64,000 bases of DNA from Erythrocercus mccallii (lineage: Eukaryota; Chordata; Aves; Passeriformes; Dicruridae). How positions within the stretch are numbered: position 1 is the stretch's first letter; each line of letters opens with the position of its first letter. Shown one piece after another: positions 51,979 to 63,491 of this stretch. The DNA lies in NCBI GenBank assembly GCA_013397435.1, contig VZRG01000449.1:149272-213271 (forward strand). Direction: 5' to 3'. The notes under the pieces are model-generated. The model did no database searches and was not told where the DNA came from. It worked only from the letters and a program-made list of their open reading frames with translations. The position numbers were made by a program, and so were the translations under genes.

Positions 51979-52689
51979 GAAACAGATAATAAAATGAAAT
52001 TCAAATTAATTTAATTATATAATAATTTTTTTGAAAATGCTTTCTATGTCAAAGCTAAATAATCCTCCTCAAACTGAAAATATAAGCCTTACTTTTAATT
52101 TAGTCCTCAGGTATTTTAAACAGGAACTCTACTTAAAATTAAAATTATAGGCATAATAGTTTATGGGATTCAGCCAACTCCATATAGCCAAAGTACCATG
52201 GGACTCAGAGTGACTAGTTAGTAAATTAATAAACCTTCATAAAATTAGAACTGCAGATAAAATTGTGTAAATTGGTACACAGATAATTGTTACACTGGAT
52301 AACTACCAATGAAAGCAGATAAATCCAGCAATGACATGTTCAACTTATTCTAATTTACATATGTAAATTTCCCTAGGTAACAGTTTTTTCAGGTACAAAT
52401 TTTTTATAATAACAGCATGTCAAGCAGGTCTTATATCTGTGAAAGAAGATTTAAGCCTGTTAACTTTTGAACATAAAAAGAATGAAAAAACCCTACTGCC
52501 ATCCTTCTCTGATTTTCTCCTTCCCTCTTTCCAAATTTGACATTCAAAAGTTGGAAATTAATTTGCTTCAAGATATTTGGGGTTTATTTTAATATTTCCT
52601 CTGAATTTGCAATTTTAGCAGAAAAGGATATGGTAGCAACAGTAAACTGTATGATTCCTTTCAACAGCTGGATCACCTGACTCCAAGCT

Positions 52690-53328
52690 GGAAGTGTGTC
52701 CAGGTGGCCAAGAAGATCAATAGCATCATGGTTTTTATCAGAAATTATGTGGTCAGCAGGACTAGGGGAGTGATTATCCCCCTGTACTTGACATTGGTGA
52801 GGTCACATCTTGAATAATATGTTCAGTTTGGGGGTTCTCCTTACAAGAAAGACATTGAGGTGCTGGAGTGTGTCCAGGAAGGGCAATGAAACTGGTGAAG
52901 GGTCTAGAGAACAAGTCTTGTGATTAACATCTGAGGGAGCTGGAGTTGTTTATCTGGAAGAAAAGAAGTCTCAGGAAAGAACTTACAGCTCTCTACAACT
53001 ACCTGAAAGGAAGTTTTAATGATATGGGGGTCAATTTCTTTTCCTAGGAAACAAGTAATAGGATGAGGAAAAAAGGTATCAAAGTTGTACTTGATGACAT
53101 TTATACTGGGAAAAGATTCTTCACTGTAAGGGTTGTCAAGCATTGTAAAGAGCTTCCTTGGAAAGTGGTGGGGCCACCATCCCTGAAGGTGATGCTTCCC
53201 ATAAAAGATATGCAGATGTAGCACACAGGGACATGGTTTAGTGGTGTATATTGCAGTGTTGGCTTAATGGTTGCACCTGATGCACTTAAAAGTAATTTCT
53301 GACCTAACTGATTCTATGATTCTGATTC
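52690..53328 (+). mobile_element. CR1 LINE, old 3' fragment
   Basis: It runs from a block like CCAGGTGGCCAAGAAGATCA through a CCCCTGTACTTGACATTGGT segment to the CR1 tail GATTCTATGATTCTGATTC. This is the final part of ORF2 plus the 3' end in the plus orientation. Many stops and small deletions show an old insertion. It sits in the intron between E6 and E5, antisense to the gene. Confidence 0.88.
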
Positions 53329-54970
53329 AGGGTAAGATAAAGAGAGAGATCTAGAAAGAGATAGAAGGATCAATCACTCAATTGATAAATCAATCCCTCT
53401 CTTTCCATTCTGGGCATAAATGTTTGTCACCATGTTCAATTTCAGTGCATAGTTCCTTTACAAAGAAAGAAATTGAAATTAATCACTATTTTGAGATTAA
53501 AAACAAATCAAAACTTACTGAAACTAATTCAATGAATTCTGTTCATTTTGTTATTGAGACCTCACAGCAGAAAGAGGAAGAAGTGGAAAGACCTATTTTA
53601 GTTTGCCTCTTCCTTGCATTTTGCTAATATTTTCCTCCAGGTGAACCTTTGTGAATTAGAGATAGAGTAGAAGCATGTCTGCCTTTGCAGCCTTTTCTCC
53701 AAGGATAGCATAAACATAAATGAACAGGTTTCAAGGTTGTCTCCTGACCACTGTACACTTTTCTCTTTATGAGGAGTACTTCTAAAGGCAGTTTTGTGCT
53801 GTGTGCCAAAGTAGACTGTGCAGGTCTGGTACTCTTGATTATAGGGGAGCATTCTAGAATTTATAGCTTTAGTGTTTTTGAGACCAGAGAAAATACTTCA
53901 TATTTTGCCAAAAGTAAGAAACCTGAGCCTCCAGACCGTCCTCTGAAAGAATTTTCCTCTTTCTATCAAGTATAGATGAAGGCTGAGCAGGAAAGACAAA
54001 AGATTTCCAGTCTGATGTTCTGACTGAATACTGGAGCATAGTTGGAAGTTTGAGCACAAACTGGGGATTATATAATGTGGGCTGTATTGAGCATAAAAAC
54101 TTCCTTTTCAGTTCTGCTGATCTATGACTTTAAGCAAATCACCTTCAAATCCAAGCGTCTCTAGGGAAATAAACTAAGTTATATCCTTCAGTTGAAGGAG
54201 CTTAGGTTAAATGTAAGTAGTACTATTATCATAACATTGCAGGCTGACCTGTACAGGTGAAGGGAAAAAGGAGGCAGAATTTCTTGAATTTTCTTACTCT
54301 CTGAAATCCAGATGGCAGTCTAAAAACCCTTGACTTCTGAACTACTGACTTCAAGTATTATTAGCAGCCCCTTGGCCTCTCATTAAATGGTAGCCTGAAG
54401 ACTTTACATTGTTAAGTGAAAAATAAGTGCTCAGCTCCAAGCTGGATCAGCTATGATATAAATATGAAGAAAAAAAACAAAAACAGGGAAAGAGGAAAGA
54501 TAGTGGAAGCTGCTGTTGCAGAGGAGTAAGAAGGGGGCTGTTCCACAAGTCAAGACAAGAACAGCAGCCAAGGATAGGTGGGACTACAGACAACACAGCT
54601 AGTATGTAAGTTCAGAGTCCATCCAGGAAAACCTGTCAGTAATCTACAGCAGCAGAAGTTGGACTAGACTTGGGTTGACCTATGACACCACCCAGGCTAT
54701 CCTGGGTGTCCAGGCCTGGGCTGGCATGGAGATCCAGATCCAGGGTAGAAAGTGCATGGGTAAGGATCCTGTGAGGTTAGTCAGGGCAGGCAAGTTCTGT
54801 GGGTGTCCTAAGGTTCTTGAAAACTGAGAATAAAATTTCTATATGTGACTTGAAAGAAGGCATTTGTATTCTGTACTTGTGTAGAAGTATTGGCTGAAAA
54901 GTACAGAACTGCCTGCATCAGCAGATGGAAGTCCTGTGCAAGGACCTGGCTATATCACAGTGCAGGTTAC

Positions 54971-55001
54971 CTTCTTCAGCTCCACTACTATCACTGCCTA
55001 G
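54971..55001 (-). CDS. Coding microexon E5 of unnamed gene
   Basis: This 31-nt exon has a very strong acceptor (cagttttcttccttccag) and the donor GAAG|GTAACC. Only phase 0 is open, reading LGSDSSGAEE plus one base. That base and the first two of E6 form a Glu codon, giving a continuous acidic linker SGAEEETEVF across the junction. The phase fits both E4 (ending at 0) and E6 (needing two bases). The exon is too short to find by ORF length. Confidence 0.72.
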
Positions 55002-56165
55002 CTGGAAGGAAGAAAACTGCATTAGCTGGGAAGTTCTAACATATATTACGTCTAAGAGAGTGACTAGATAACTAAGAACTTCTGTATTCTTGGCTTCCTC
55101 TGATACCTACACAAAACAGTCTGTTCCTCAATATTCCTATGTGTGAATGAACATTATTGCAGGTTTTCATAATGGTCTCTATTTTATTATCTCTTTAATC
55201 TTCATATAGAATTTCAAAAATTCTGTAGCTTATACTCTGAACATGAAATATTTGTTACTCTTTAAGGTCCTCCTACAAAAATGCATCTAGTCACCTGAAT
55301 TCAGATAACTTTTGAAGTTTTTAGAAGTCAGGGTAATTGTGTTTACTAATTTTAAATCATTAATAATGATCTACATAATTTATATTAATAATATAATTAT
55401 TTAGATCCATATTAATCCGAATTTCTTTATTCTGAATCTTAAATTGTTTTTTTTCTAAGAGAAACTGGCTTTGTCGCGAGATGCAGGCCTCATTTTTGAC
55501 AGCTTTGAAACTTGATGCTATTTTGGTCATTCCTTCTTTAAACTTTAATTGATTTTTCCTTTTGGTCCTGGCCCCAGCCATTTGCCTTTTTTAAGTCAAG
55601 TCAGTAGTGCATTACTCCAAAGACCTAGTATGTATTAATATCTGAGGCATCTTCAGCCATGAATGTCAGAATTTGTCTCAATAATCCAGACTATTTATAA
55701 GCCTGTTGGAAAAAGGATTTATATGCTCCCAGGCTTCTCCATTAAAACATGGATGGCAGGTTTTAATCAGGAAAATATATATATCATATAATTGCAATTC
55801 CTTCAAGAGCTCTTTTGTATTCGCACAGTCTCACTACTAACATTACAATGGCTAAGGGTCTGCCTGTCACTATTTCCATTGTAAAAACTTGCACTATTCC
55901 CATCAGGGGCAATAATTCAGTCATAAAAAACCACATGGTGCTGAAACATAAATCACTACTAGAAGTACATCCTGATTCTGTTGACTAGATTAACTGAACT
56001 CCCTTCAAAGAAGGGCAAAGAGTTTGGATGGAGAAAGCAAGAGAGAGAGCTAATCCAAAGCATAGTGTGTTATCTTTATCTGTTGCAGGTCACACACCTA
56101 GTCTTTTCCAGCTATTTACAATGCTCTTTTTTTTTTCCTTGACTTCAAATCTGATCCTAGCTTAC
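55002..56165 (-). other. Intron E4-E5
   Basis: About 1.2 kb. Nothing recognised. Confidence 0.6.
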
Positions 56166-56268
56166 TTGTAGAAAGGGAGTTGGGTTACTGAAATCAGTGA
56201 AAATTGGAAAAGAATCTATGTATTTGAATTTGTAGAAGACCTCTCCCCAAGGTCTTAAGTACTGATGA
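56166..56268 (-). CDS. Coding exon E4 of unnamed gene
   Basis: This is the best-defined exon in the window. It is 103 nt long, has a textbook acceptor (tttctaatcaatttcag) and ends at the donor CTACAA|GTAAGCTAG. One entering base completes the Ala codon begun in E3. It then encodes 34 residues starting HQYLRPWGEVFYKFKYIDSF and ending NPTPFLQ, and closes on a codon boundary. The peptide is rich in aromatic residues, as in a folded beta-type domain, but I do not recognise the family. The open frame of 56157-56399 reads through this exon into intron on both sides. Confidence 0.8.
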
Positions 56269-58544
56269 CTGAAATTGATTAGAAATGAGAAAAAATGGTG
56301 GATTATTAAAAGAAATGTGCAATGTAGAAATAGATTTGAAAGGACCATTAAGGTGTTGTTGAGACATTGCAAGTGGATATATCTCAACTGATTATTCAAA
56401 AGACAAAGTAGTTGGGCAAAGGTACCATTAGCAAGAAATATAAATGTCTTAACAGTTTCATGTGCCTTGTACCTTTAATATTTAAATCATCAAGACTGAG
56501 ATTTTAGCTGATAGTTTAAATAAATAGTCTCGAAAAAACATTCACTAATCAAACTAAAAATAATAAGAGAACCAAAGACTTTGCCCATATCACTGAAAGC
56601 TGCTCAACTGATCATTCTTTGGTGAATATTTTTGAATATTGCTCAACAGATGAAATTGCTGCTGCTTTTCTAGGGAGACTACTTAAAACTCCTTAAACTT
56701 CAACCTTATGAAATGGTGTCTAACACTAAGCCTACAATTTATTTGTCTGTTATGTATTGAACTGTTCTTGTTTCTGTTTTCCCTTAACACTGCCCAGAAC
56801 ACACCATTCCCATATGTTACTACTGTCCATTTTTCTAAGAAATATAAGTGGTTATTTTAGCCCTACTTAAGACGTGTACATCTTGAAAACATGTGCCATT
56901 GTTAAATAACCCAGAGATGGATTGTATCTCAGCAGCATATAGAATTGTATGGAATTTACTCTATCTATGTCAAAGAGTTAGGGGGGATGAGGTACAAAAA
57001 AAGGAGTTCCATGGAAAGCATTTTACCTGTCTCACTAATTAACTCTAATGAATTAAAGTTTTATAGTTGCATTTGTTTAAATTGTACTTATAACTGTTCT
57101 TATAGTCAATGATAACTCCTACCTCACCACCTGCAAGCACACATGATCCCAACAATTAAGGATTTTTATTCCTTTTACTGGTTTTGTCCAGAGTATAAAA
57201 GTTTTGAATAAAACTAGTGCCAAGAAAATCAGTAACCTCCTTTCTCTAGGCAACTGTACTTTCTGGGTCACTGGAAACTATCAACAATATACACAGAGCA
57301 GGAGAATTATGCTAGGTGTTTCCTGGTGGTTCCTGACAATCTTAATCCTTTAAATAATTTGACTTATATTCATCCATAAAGGTAGCTTTGAGAGAAAGAT
57401 ATGCTTTTAATTCCCCTGCATTCCTTCTAGTTAGCAATCAGTTGGTGATGCCTATGCTTTCTTTGCCTACTTTTATTTACACTGTGGTCTCAGCCTTCAA
57501 ATATTCAACATTACAAATTGATTTCACACTGTCATGTCACTCAGTGCAAAAAATGTAAAGCTCAAATTAAATCACTTACACTGAATACCCTGACTTTTTC
57601 TAGGTATAAGTTTCAGTTTCATAACGTTGCTTCACTGTAGCTTGTGGTGTGTTAATATGATATATTCCAGCTATTAAGTTTTAACATGCATAGCAGGGTT
57701 TTCATGGTTGAGGGGTTTTGCACGAAATATGAGGCATTTTAAGGCACCTGCTTTGGCATTTCAAGAAATATTCCCTGAAAAGCAGTGAAAGACATCCATG
57801 ATAAGCTAATAAAAAAAATTATAAGTCCCTATGCTGACCCTCCCTCTGCTAAATAAGAGATTTGCCAGTGTACTGGACTTGCTTGAGAAATACTAGTGAT
57901 TATCCTTTCACTGGGGTATTTCAATGCAAAATAAAGTGTTTAGCAGTCTTATTCATATGTGGATAAGAAAAATCATACACATCAGTTTAAACATAGTCTT
58001 CTTCATTTCTGCTCCAAAGATATTAAACAACTATTTTACAAATTAGAGTCTAAGTACTGAATTCTTTAGCTGCTTTAGAATGTGATTTAAAGTTTGACAT
58101 TACAACCATTTATATACTCTATATGGAATTTTAATATAAAAGGAAATTTTTACTGAGTAAAGATAGGTGAACCACAGAAACTCCCCCCCTTGATTCCTCT
58201 TGCCCACACCTGCCCACACCTTAGATTTCTAGCATCAACAGATTCTGAGAATCCTTGTCAAGCTGAAAGACCATAAATTTTCCTTCTATGTATTAGAAGC
58301 AGTGACATATGAATGTCAAAGTTTCAGTATATGTTGAAAAATCTGGATGTTTATCTTCTGAATCCAGGACAACTCAGAGTTTATTAAATTAAGGCTAGGA
58401 AACACAATAGTTGAATAGTGAAGTGTGTAAACTATGAATATTGTTGATGGCTTCTGCACTGTGTCAGTACTCAGATAGTACAGACTAAACCCCCACATTT
58501 TCCCTTGCAATGAGCTGAGTCAATTAAAAAGAATCTCAGATTGA

Positions 58545-58715
58545 TGATTCACAGATTTGCAAGCCAGAAGGCAGTAACATTTAAGGCCAGTGTTTAGTCT
58601 GTCCTCCGGCATAACACCTGGGACTGTCCTGTAGTTTTTTCCTACTTGTTACAAAAACTGTCTTGAGTAGAAATATCCCAACTTGAGTTAAACAATTTGG
58701 AGATTGATAGCTCCA
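58545..58715 (-). mobile_element. Ancient CR1-like 3' fragment
   Basis: The plus strand reads attcacagatttgcaagcc, then cagtgtttagtctgtcctcc and ggcataacacc. This resembles the reversed 3' end of the old CR1 subfamilies shared by birds and turtles (a cagaaggGACC, CTAGTCTGACCTCCTGCATAACAC type consensus). A later piece, actgtcttgagtagaaatatc, fits further into the same element. It is strongly diverged. Confidence 0.65.
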
Positions 58716-58929
58716 ATACAATATTTTGTATATTCATATGATATATATTTGATATATAATTTTTTTTCAAAATATAAAGAGATTCAATTCCCAGCTTTTC
58801 TGGTCTACAATGCCCTTTCACCTCAGCTGATGTAGAGCTGTAAAATTCACTTCCAGGTGTCTATATTTATACAGACATAGAATTTTTTCTGAAGGATAGA
58901 ACAAGTAATCAATTAACATTTTATTACAA

Positions 58930-58998
58930 TATCATAGAATACTTTGGTTAAGGGGACCTTTAAATGTCATTTAGTCTAACCCCCTTTTGCTAAGCTGA
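58930..58998 (-). mobile_element. Short CR1 3' end
   Basis: The plus strand atcatagaatactttgg, followed by aaggggacctttaaatgtca and ttagtctaacccccttttgc, is the reversed tail of CR1. Only about 70 bases are recognisable, typical of a severely 5'-truncated insertion. It lies about 215 bases from the older CR1 fragment and in the same orientation, but from a different subfamily. Confidence 0.8.
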
Positions 58999-59540
58999 AA
59001 AAAATAGTGTTTTTTATAATGCATATTTTTTTCTCATTTTAGGTGACTTTCTATGACCTTCTTTAGATGTCAGCATTCTTCCAGAGATGCTGACATTTGA
59101 GCTGGATGCAACAATTTAGGAGGTTTTGTACATAATGCCAAAGATTATCATTGTATGAATTGTCTGTTGTCAAGAATTTATGCATCAAGGATCAGACGGG
59201 TTTTTCGAGTCTATATTCAATTTTCACTTTACACAATTATTATTTTTGGATTTTTCTAGTGTTATAGATCCAAAGAGGATATCCCAACATATTTTAAGGA
59301 AAAGTTTAGACATCCAGCCTAAATAAAGTATGTCTTGTTCTTTACCATTCATTATTTATTAAGTTGCCCTCTTCAATAACTCAAATAATTAAATTTCACA
59401 CTATACTCAAAAACATATCACAACTATATGAACATATGTATTAGCAAAGAAAACAAAATAATTTATATACCAAACCATTTCTGGAAGAGTAAGCAGAGTA
59501 GACATATCAATCTATTGCTCACCAGTGTGCTGGCACTTAC

Positions 59541-59602
59541 GCTTCATTGTAAATCTTTATGTGACCTGTCTTGACAAACACCTTCATGAACTTACTCACA
59601 GC
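59541..59602 (-). CDS. Coding exon E3 of unnamed gene
   Basis: This 62-nt exon has the acceptor aaagattttcag and the strong donor GAAGC|GTAAGTG. Phase 0 gives 20 residues, AVSKFMKVFVKTGHIKIYNE, plus two bases (GC) that the first base of E4 completes as Ala. The other two frames are not viable through the exon. The peptide is basic and beta-strand-like, with no recognised motif. A second GT (ctg|gtgagc) lies a few bases beyond the donor and is less consistent with the chain. Confidence 0.72.
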
Positions 59603-59931
59603 CTGAAAATCTTTGACTGTTTTGGGCCAAAAAGCAGAAGACACTATAGGACAGAGGACACAGGAAATTGCACCAGGTTCCAAATAAAGAGGGAATTTTC
59701 AGACCCTGTTTGAGTTTTAATGGCAGAAGAGGCACCTGAAGGAATCTTGATATTTTTATTTAATTTGTTCTGTGTTCCCTATAATGTTCTGAATCTGTTC
59801 TTCAGCCTCCCTTTTCATTTGGATCTTCCCAGCACATACATCACTGAGAGATATTTGCTTTCTTAAGTGCTGTCATGGAGTCTTTGCAAATGGAAGATCT
59901 AGAAAAGTACTGACAGGCTCAGAGAAGTTAC

Positions 59932-59969
59932 TGTTTCTGTCTTTTCTCCTCTTTCCCCTCCCTTTTGTT
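59932..59969 (-). CDS. Coding exon E2 of unnamed gene
   Basis: This is a 38-nt exon with a pyrimidine-rich acceptor (gaccttttaatccttaag) and the donor ACA|GTAACT, which is weaker than the others. It begins with two bases that complete the E1 codon as Lys, then encodes QKGGERGEKTET and ends on a codon boundary. The peptide is charged and low in complexity, so sequence content alone says little. The case rests on phase: it supplies exactly the 2-then-0 phase needed between E1 and E3. The intron to E3 is only about 329 bases. A chance match is possible, and an alternative linking exon in 59.6-62.3 kb cannot be excluded. Confidence 0.5.
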
Positions 59970-62335
59970 CTTAAGGATTAAAAGGTCAAGTACTGATATA
60001 ATTTCACAAATGTGATATATCTTAGGGGTCATAAAGAAATTTTCAGCCCAACAACAGGCGCTTCATTGGCTCCACTCTTCCATTTTGGGCTCTTTTTTCC
60101 TTCTTCCAAAGAACTTTCTACATGCTTCTTTGCTTAATCATTTAATAGTAGGCAAATGAGATGCAAATTATTTTATACACTCACTGCTTTTCCATCTGTG
60201 TTTCCAATTCAAGGGGGCAGGAATGGTAGGAGAAGACAATTAAAACTAACAGGCTATGCCTATGTAACTAAATTAAAGAAGACCAGGAACACTTCTTGCC
60301 CTGAAATAAAGTGGCCATGCTGGATTTTCATCCAAACTTCTGGTGACTAACCTTCTGTTGGACACATTGTCTTAAAGAAAACAAGATAAAGAGGCAAGTA
60401 ACAGCCTGCAGTGGTTCACTAGACACTGGAGGGTACCCCTACTTATGACATAAACAAGCCCACCCACCATCTCGGCTTGCACTAACCAGTAACCTAAAGC
60501 CAATAAGGGTCCCCAGAAGAAAAGAACAATGTAATTTCCCACAGGTTTCAGCAGGAACCATATGCAACTAATTCAAACACAATAAACACATTGCAGTGTT
60601 AAAGCAAAGAGCAATGTTTATTACACTATGACATGCCCTTTCACTCACATTCTTTGATATAATTTAGGCAGAGCCAAAATCAAAAAGACACATATTTACA
60701 TTTCATTATTAAGGTTACTTTCCTAATTTCTGGGCAAGTCTGAAGGATGTGCAAATACAAAATACATTTAGATACAGAAATCTAGATGGAATATTGTCTG
60801 CTTAGCTGTTCTTGAAATGCTTATTTTTCTGAGCCCTTTAACATCTAAATGCTTTTATAAATTTGTCCTCCACATTTGATAGGTGGAAAATAATTAAATT
60901 CCTCTCTTTGTTGAAAGAGTCATTATTCGATTCAGTCTTATGAACACCCTGTAACATGATAGAGCACCTATCCTATCTCAGCTTTGATTCCAATAGGAGC
61001 TGATCACAGCATCTGGAAAAAAAATTTTGACAAGGTTGGATGGCAGAGACTTGTAATTACCAAGTTTTTCACAGTATAACCTCTGGAAACTCTGGTATTT
61101 TTCAGAATGTGTGGCATTGCAGAAGATGTTCATCTTGATGTCCCCTCAAATTCCCTTTCTTTATTCATTCATGGTACCCTGAAATCACACATATTTCAGG
61201 TTTTTGCTTTCCCATCTTGTTTTTCTGAAAAGTTTTAGTTTGCTGTTATGAATGTGATCATCCTGTGTTTGCTCTACCCTTATTTGAAAAAGGTCCAAAG
61301 CAATTCATAGAAATTATGTGAAGCTGAGTTCTGAGAATTTCATTGCTTTGCTTTAAATAATACCTCACACTGAAAGATCTCGTTGAGAGTTGTTGATTAG
61401 AGCTGAAATGAAATTAAATCCTGCATCAATTTATTAGGAGAGTTTGTTTAGTTCACCTGTTGCATAATTGATATCTTTAATAGCTTTAATGTTGAAAAGC
61501 AGAAACTGGAGTGCTATGGAAAAGGTGAGATTGCCTATAGAGGTAATGGGCTGCAGTTTCTGAGTGGCCTGATTTCAGGCACCTTCAGTTGCTCCTGCAA
61601 ACTGCTTTGAGAGGGGAATGCACAGAAAAGTTTAACCATGTCATAAACTTTTATAATTTCTCTTCCAAGAAAGGTTTATGTTTCAGAATGTAGAAGATAT
61701 GTGCAAAATCTACCAAAGCTGTCAGTCTCAAAGCAAATATAAGTATATGCATATGGCATGGGGGAGGAATTTTAAGTATTATTTTATTTGTACTGTGTAA
61801 GCAAAATGCCTAAATAGGCCCTTGGTTAAAATTCAAATATTAAAAAGAGAAGAACAGGGAGAAAAAAGGAAAAGGGTCATAAATATGTGCCTATACACAT
61901 AATTTAAACACATTTTCTTCCCTTGCTGGAACTGATGAATGTTCCTTACATATATTTTTAATCTGGCATCAATTATACACTCTATATCCTTACCTGGAAA
62001 ATGTGATTATGTAAACACTACCTACCTTCATCTATATATAAAGTTATAAAAATTATACGATGCTCAGCATGTAGAGAGTGTCTAGACAAGATGACCTGCA
62101 ATTTGTATTTATGCATTCCACTGTTAACTTTGTGGTGTTTCCCTATTGTCAGGCATACTTGTAGTTTTCTCTGCACAATTGAGATAAGACAGTTAAATAT
62201 CACAGCTCTGGTACTGAATTTCCATTTAAACTCTGCATGAAATTGTTCTCTCAATAAAAAGTTGTATAAATTATTTACATGCATTCATATTTATTTTGTT
62301 TGGATTGTGAAAGCACACAGGTGTTGTACACTTAC
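59970..62335 (-). other. Intron E1-E2
   Basis: No repeat recognised. A perfect-looking minus donor at 61992-61993 (TTCCAG|GTAAGGAT) follows a 38-nt open stretch whose phase does not fit the chain. Confidence 0.5.
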
Positions 62336-62455
62336 TTGGTTTCACACTGTAAAGACGTGCTGGAACAGAGCTTTCTTCAGAGGTTATGCACTGATTTAAA
62401 GCAATTCTGCCACTCATTGCTATTCTCACTTCTTGACACACACCAATTAGATGAT
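62336..62455 (-). CDS. Coding exon E1 of unnamed minus-strand gene
   Basis: This 120-nt internal exon is read on the minus strand. It follows a T-rich acceptor ending in acttag and ends at the strong donor CCAA|GTAAGTG. It enters with two bases of a split codon, encodes 39 residues (starting HLIGVCQEVRIAMSG and ending SSVPARLYSVKP) and leaves one base over. The frame is open throughout, and the next exon (59932-59969) supplies the two bases needed to complete the split codon as Lys. The peptide holds the only two cysteines in the assembled segment. No domain was recognised. The larger ORF over this place (62271-62489) continues past the donor into intron, so its outer parts should not be taken as protein. 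Confidence 0.68.
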
Positions 62456-62955
62456 CTAAGTTGTTTTTAATGCAAAAATGTAATCTCAAAACAAGGTAAA
62501 TGTTCTTATTTATTTTTAAAATCTACTCCTATGTTTCAAGCCTTTTCTAAATTCTACCACTTTGTCAGATATTGAAGACATTTAAGATAACAAATCATTA
62601 AAGGTACAGCAAGAATCACAGAAAGAAATACATGTGATTTGTATTAAAAACATACAATTTTTAGATTGATTATGATATAATACCCAAAATGAATGGAAAA
62701 ATATAATGTTAATATCATCAAATATTGAATGTCAGCTCACATAAGAATATCTTGTGTGGCCTTCTCTGTTGTTGTTGTTATAGGTCACTCATGAACTTTT
62801 CTTCAACTCTGCATACTCAGCTTCCATTCTGAAAGATGCTCTTGGCTACTGTAATATAGTCTGTATATATCTGGTTGCTGTGCCAGTGTGTTGGTAAACA
62901 GTTTGCTGTTTACAGTAGTGTGGTATTGCAGAGTCCCTCATCACTCATGACTTAC

Positions 62956-62977
62956 AATTTATAGACATACTGCCTTG
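62956..62977 (-). CDS. Possible upstream microexon of the same gene
   Basis: This is a candidate 22-nt exon with the acceptor taactatctccaaaag and the donor AAATT|GTAAGTC. Phase 0 reads QGSMSIN plus one base, which would join the two entering bases of E1 as Tyr. The phase fits both E1 and the candidate at about 63465. Short open segments with both splice signals occur by chance, so this is a suggestion only. Confidence 0.35.
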
Positions 62978-63144
62978 CTTTTGGAGATAGTTACAAATGT
63001 GCTGCTTAGAAGTTCAGTTTGCTCCTTAGTTGATGTATCTCATAATCAGTGGATTATGAATTTTCTATAATCATAAGCAAAGAGTAAACTGCTGACTCTT
63101 TGCAGATGCTTGATTAAAAAAGAAATATTGAAATCTATATATTA

Positions 63145-63145
63145 N
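63145..63145. other. Single ambiguous base
   Basis: One N lies in an AT-rich TATATATTA context. It is upstream of E1 and outside the proposed exons. Confidence 0.99.
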
Positions 63146-63464
63146 AATTTATATATATAATTTGAAGATGTAAATCAATTTTTCTAACAGATGATGAGAG
63201 AACACAAACAAACACTCTGAAATGTTTACTAAAATGTGTACATTTATGATGATTAGTTATTCTTATCCAATTCCTACACAGTCAGATGTAATATTGAAAC
63301 CATTTTGGACACATTTGGTACAGATGTCAATCGACAATCTTTGCCACATTTCTAACTTCATCACTGTCATGTACTTGAGTACATTTAATTTTGCATTTCT
63401 GCATCAAATTTGTTGAAATGGTAAATCAAATCCTTATCAAGTGACCTTCACAGGCATTTCTTAC

Positions 63465-63491
63465 TTCAGGAAAAGCCTGGTATAAATCTGA
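63465..63491 (-). CDS. Possible upstream exon, 5' border uncertain
   Basis: A strong minus-strand donor (CCTGAA|GTAAGAAATG) follows a frame reading SDLYQAFPE that ends on a codon boundary, as the 62956-62977 candidate requires. The same frame stays open about 36 bases further upstream, and several AG dinucleotides could be the acceptor, none with a good pyrimidine tract. The start given assumes the AG of gcatgcag. Evidence is weak apart from the donor. Confidence 0.28.

Larger units (their letters stand above)
51504..54970 (-). other. Intron E5-E6
   Basis: Contains the double pentamer array and the old plus-strand CR1. Confidence 0.6.
56269..59540 (-). other. Intron E3-E4
   Basis: Contains the two minus-strand CR1 remnants at 58545 and 58930. 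The rest is unrecognised. Confidence 0.6.

Noticed and set aside
60156..60610. Segment suspected to be an unknown repeat or LTR piece
   Set aside because: No terminal motifs, duplication or second copy in the window.
61994..62031. 38-nt segment with the donor TTCCAG|GTAAGGAT
   Set aside because: Only one frame is open. Its two leftover bases do not fit E2 or E3, and its start does not fit E1.
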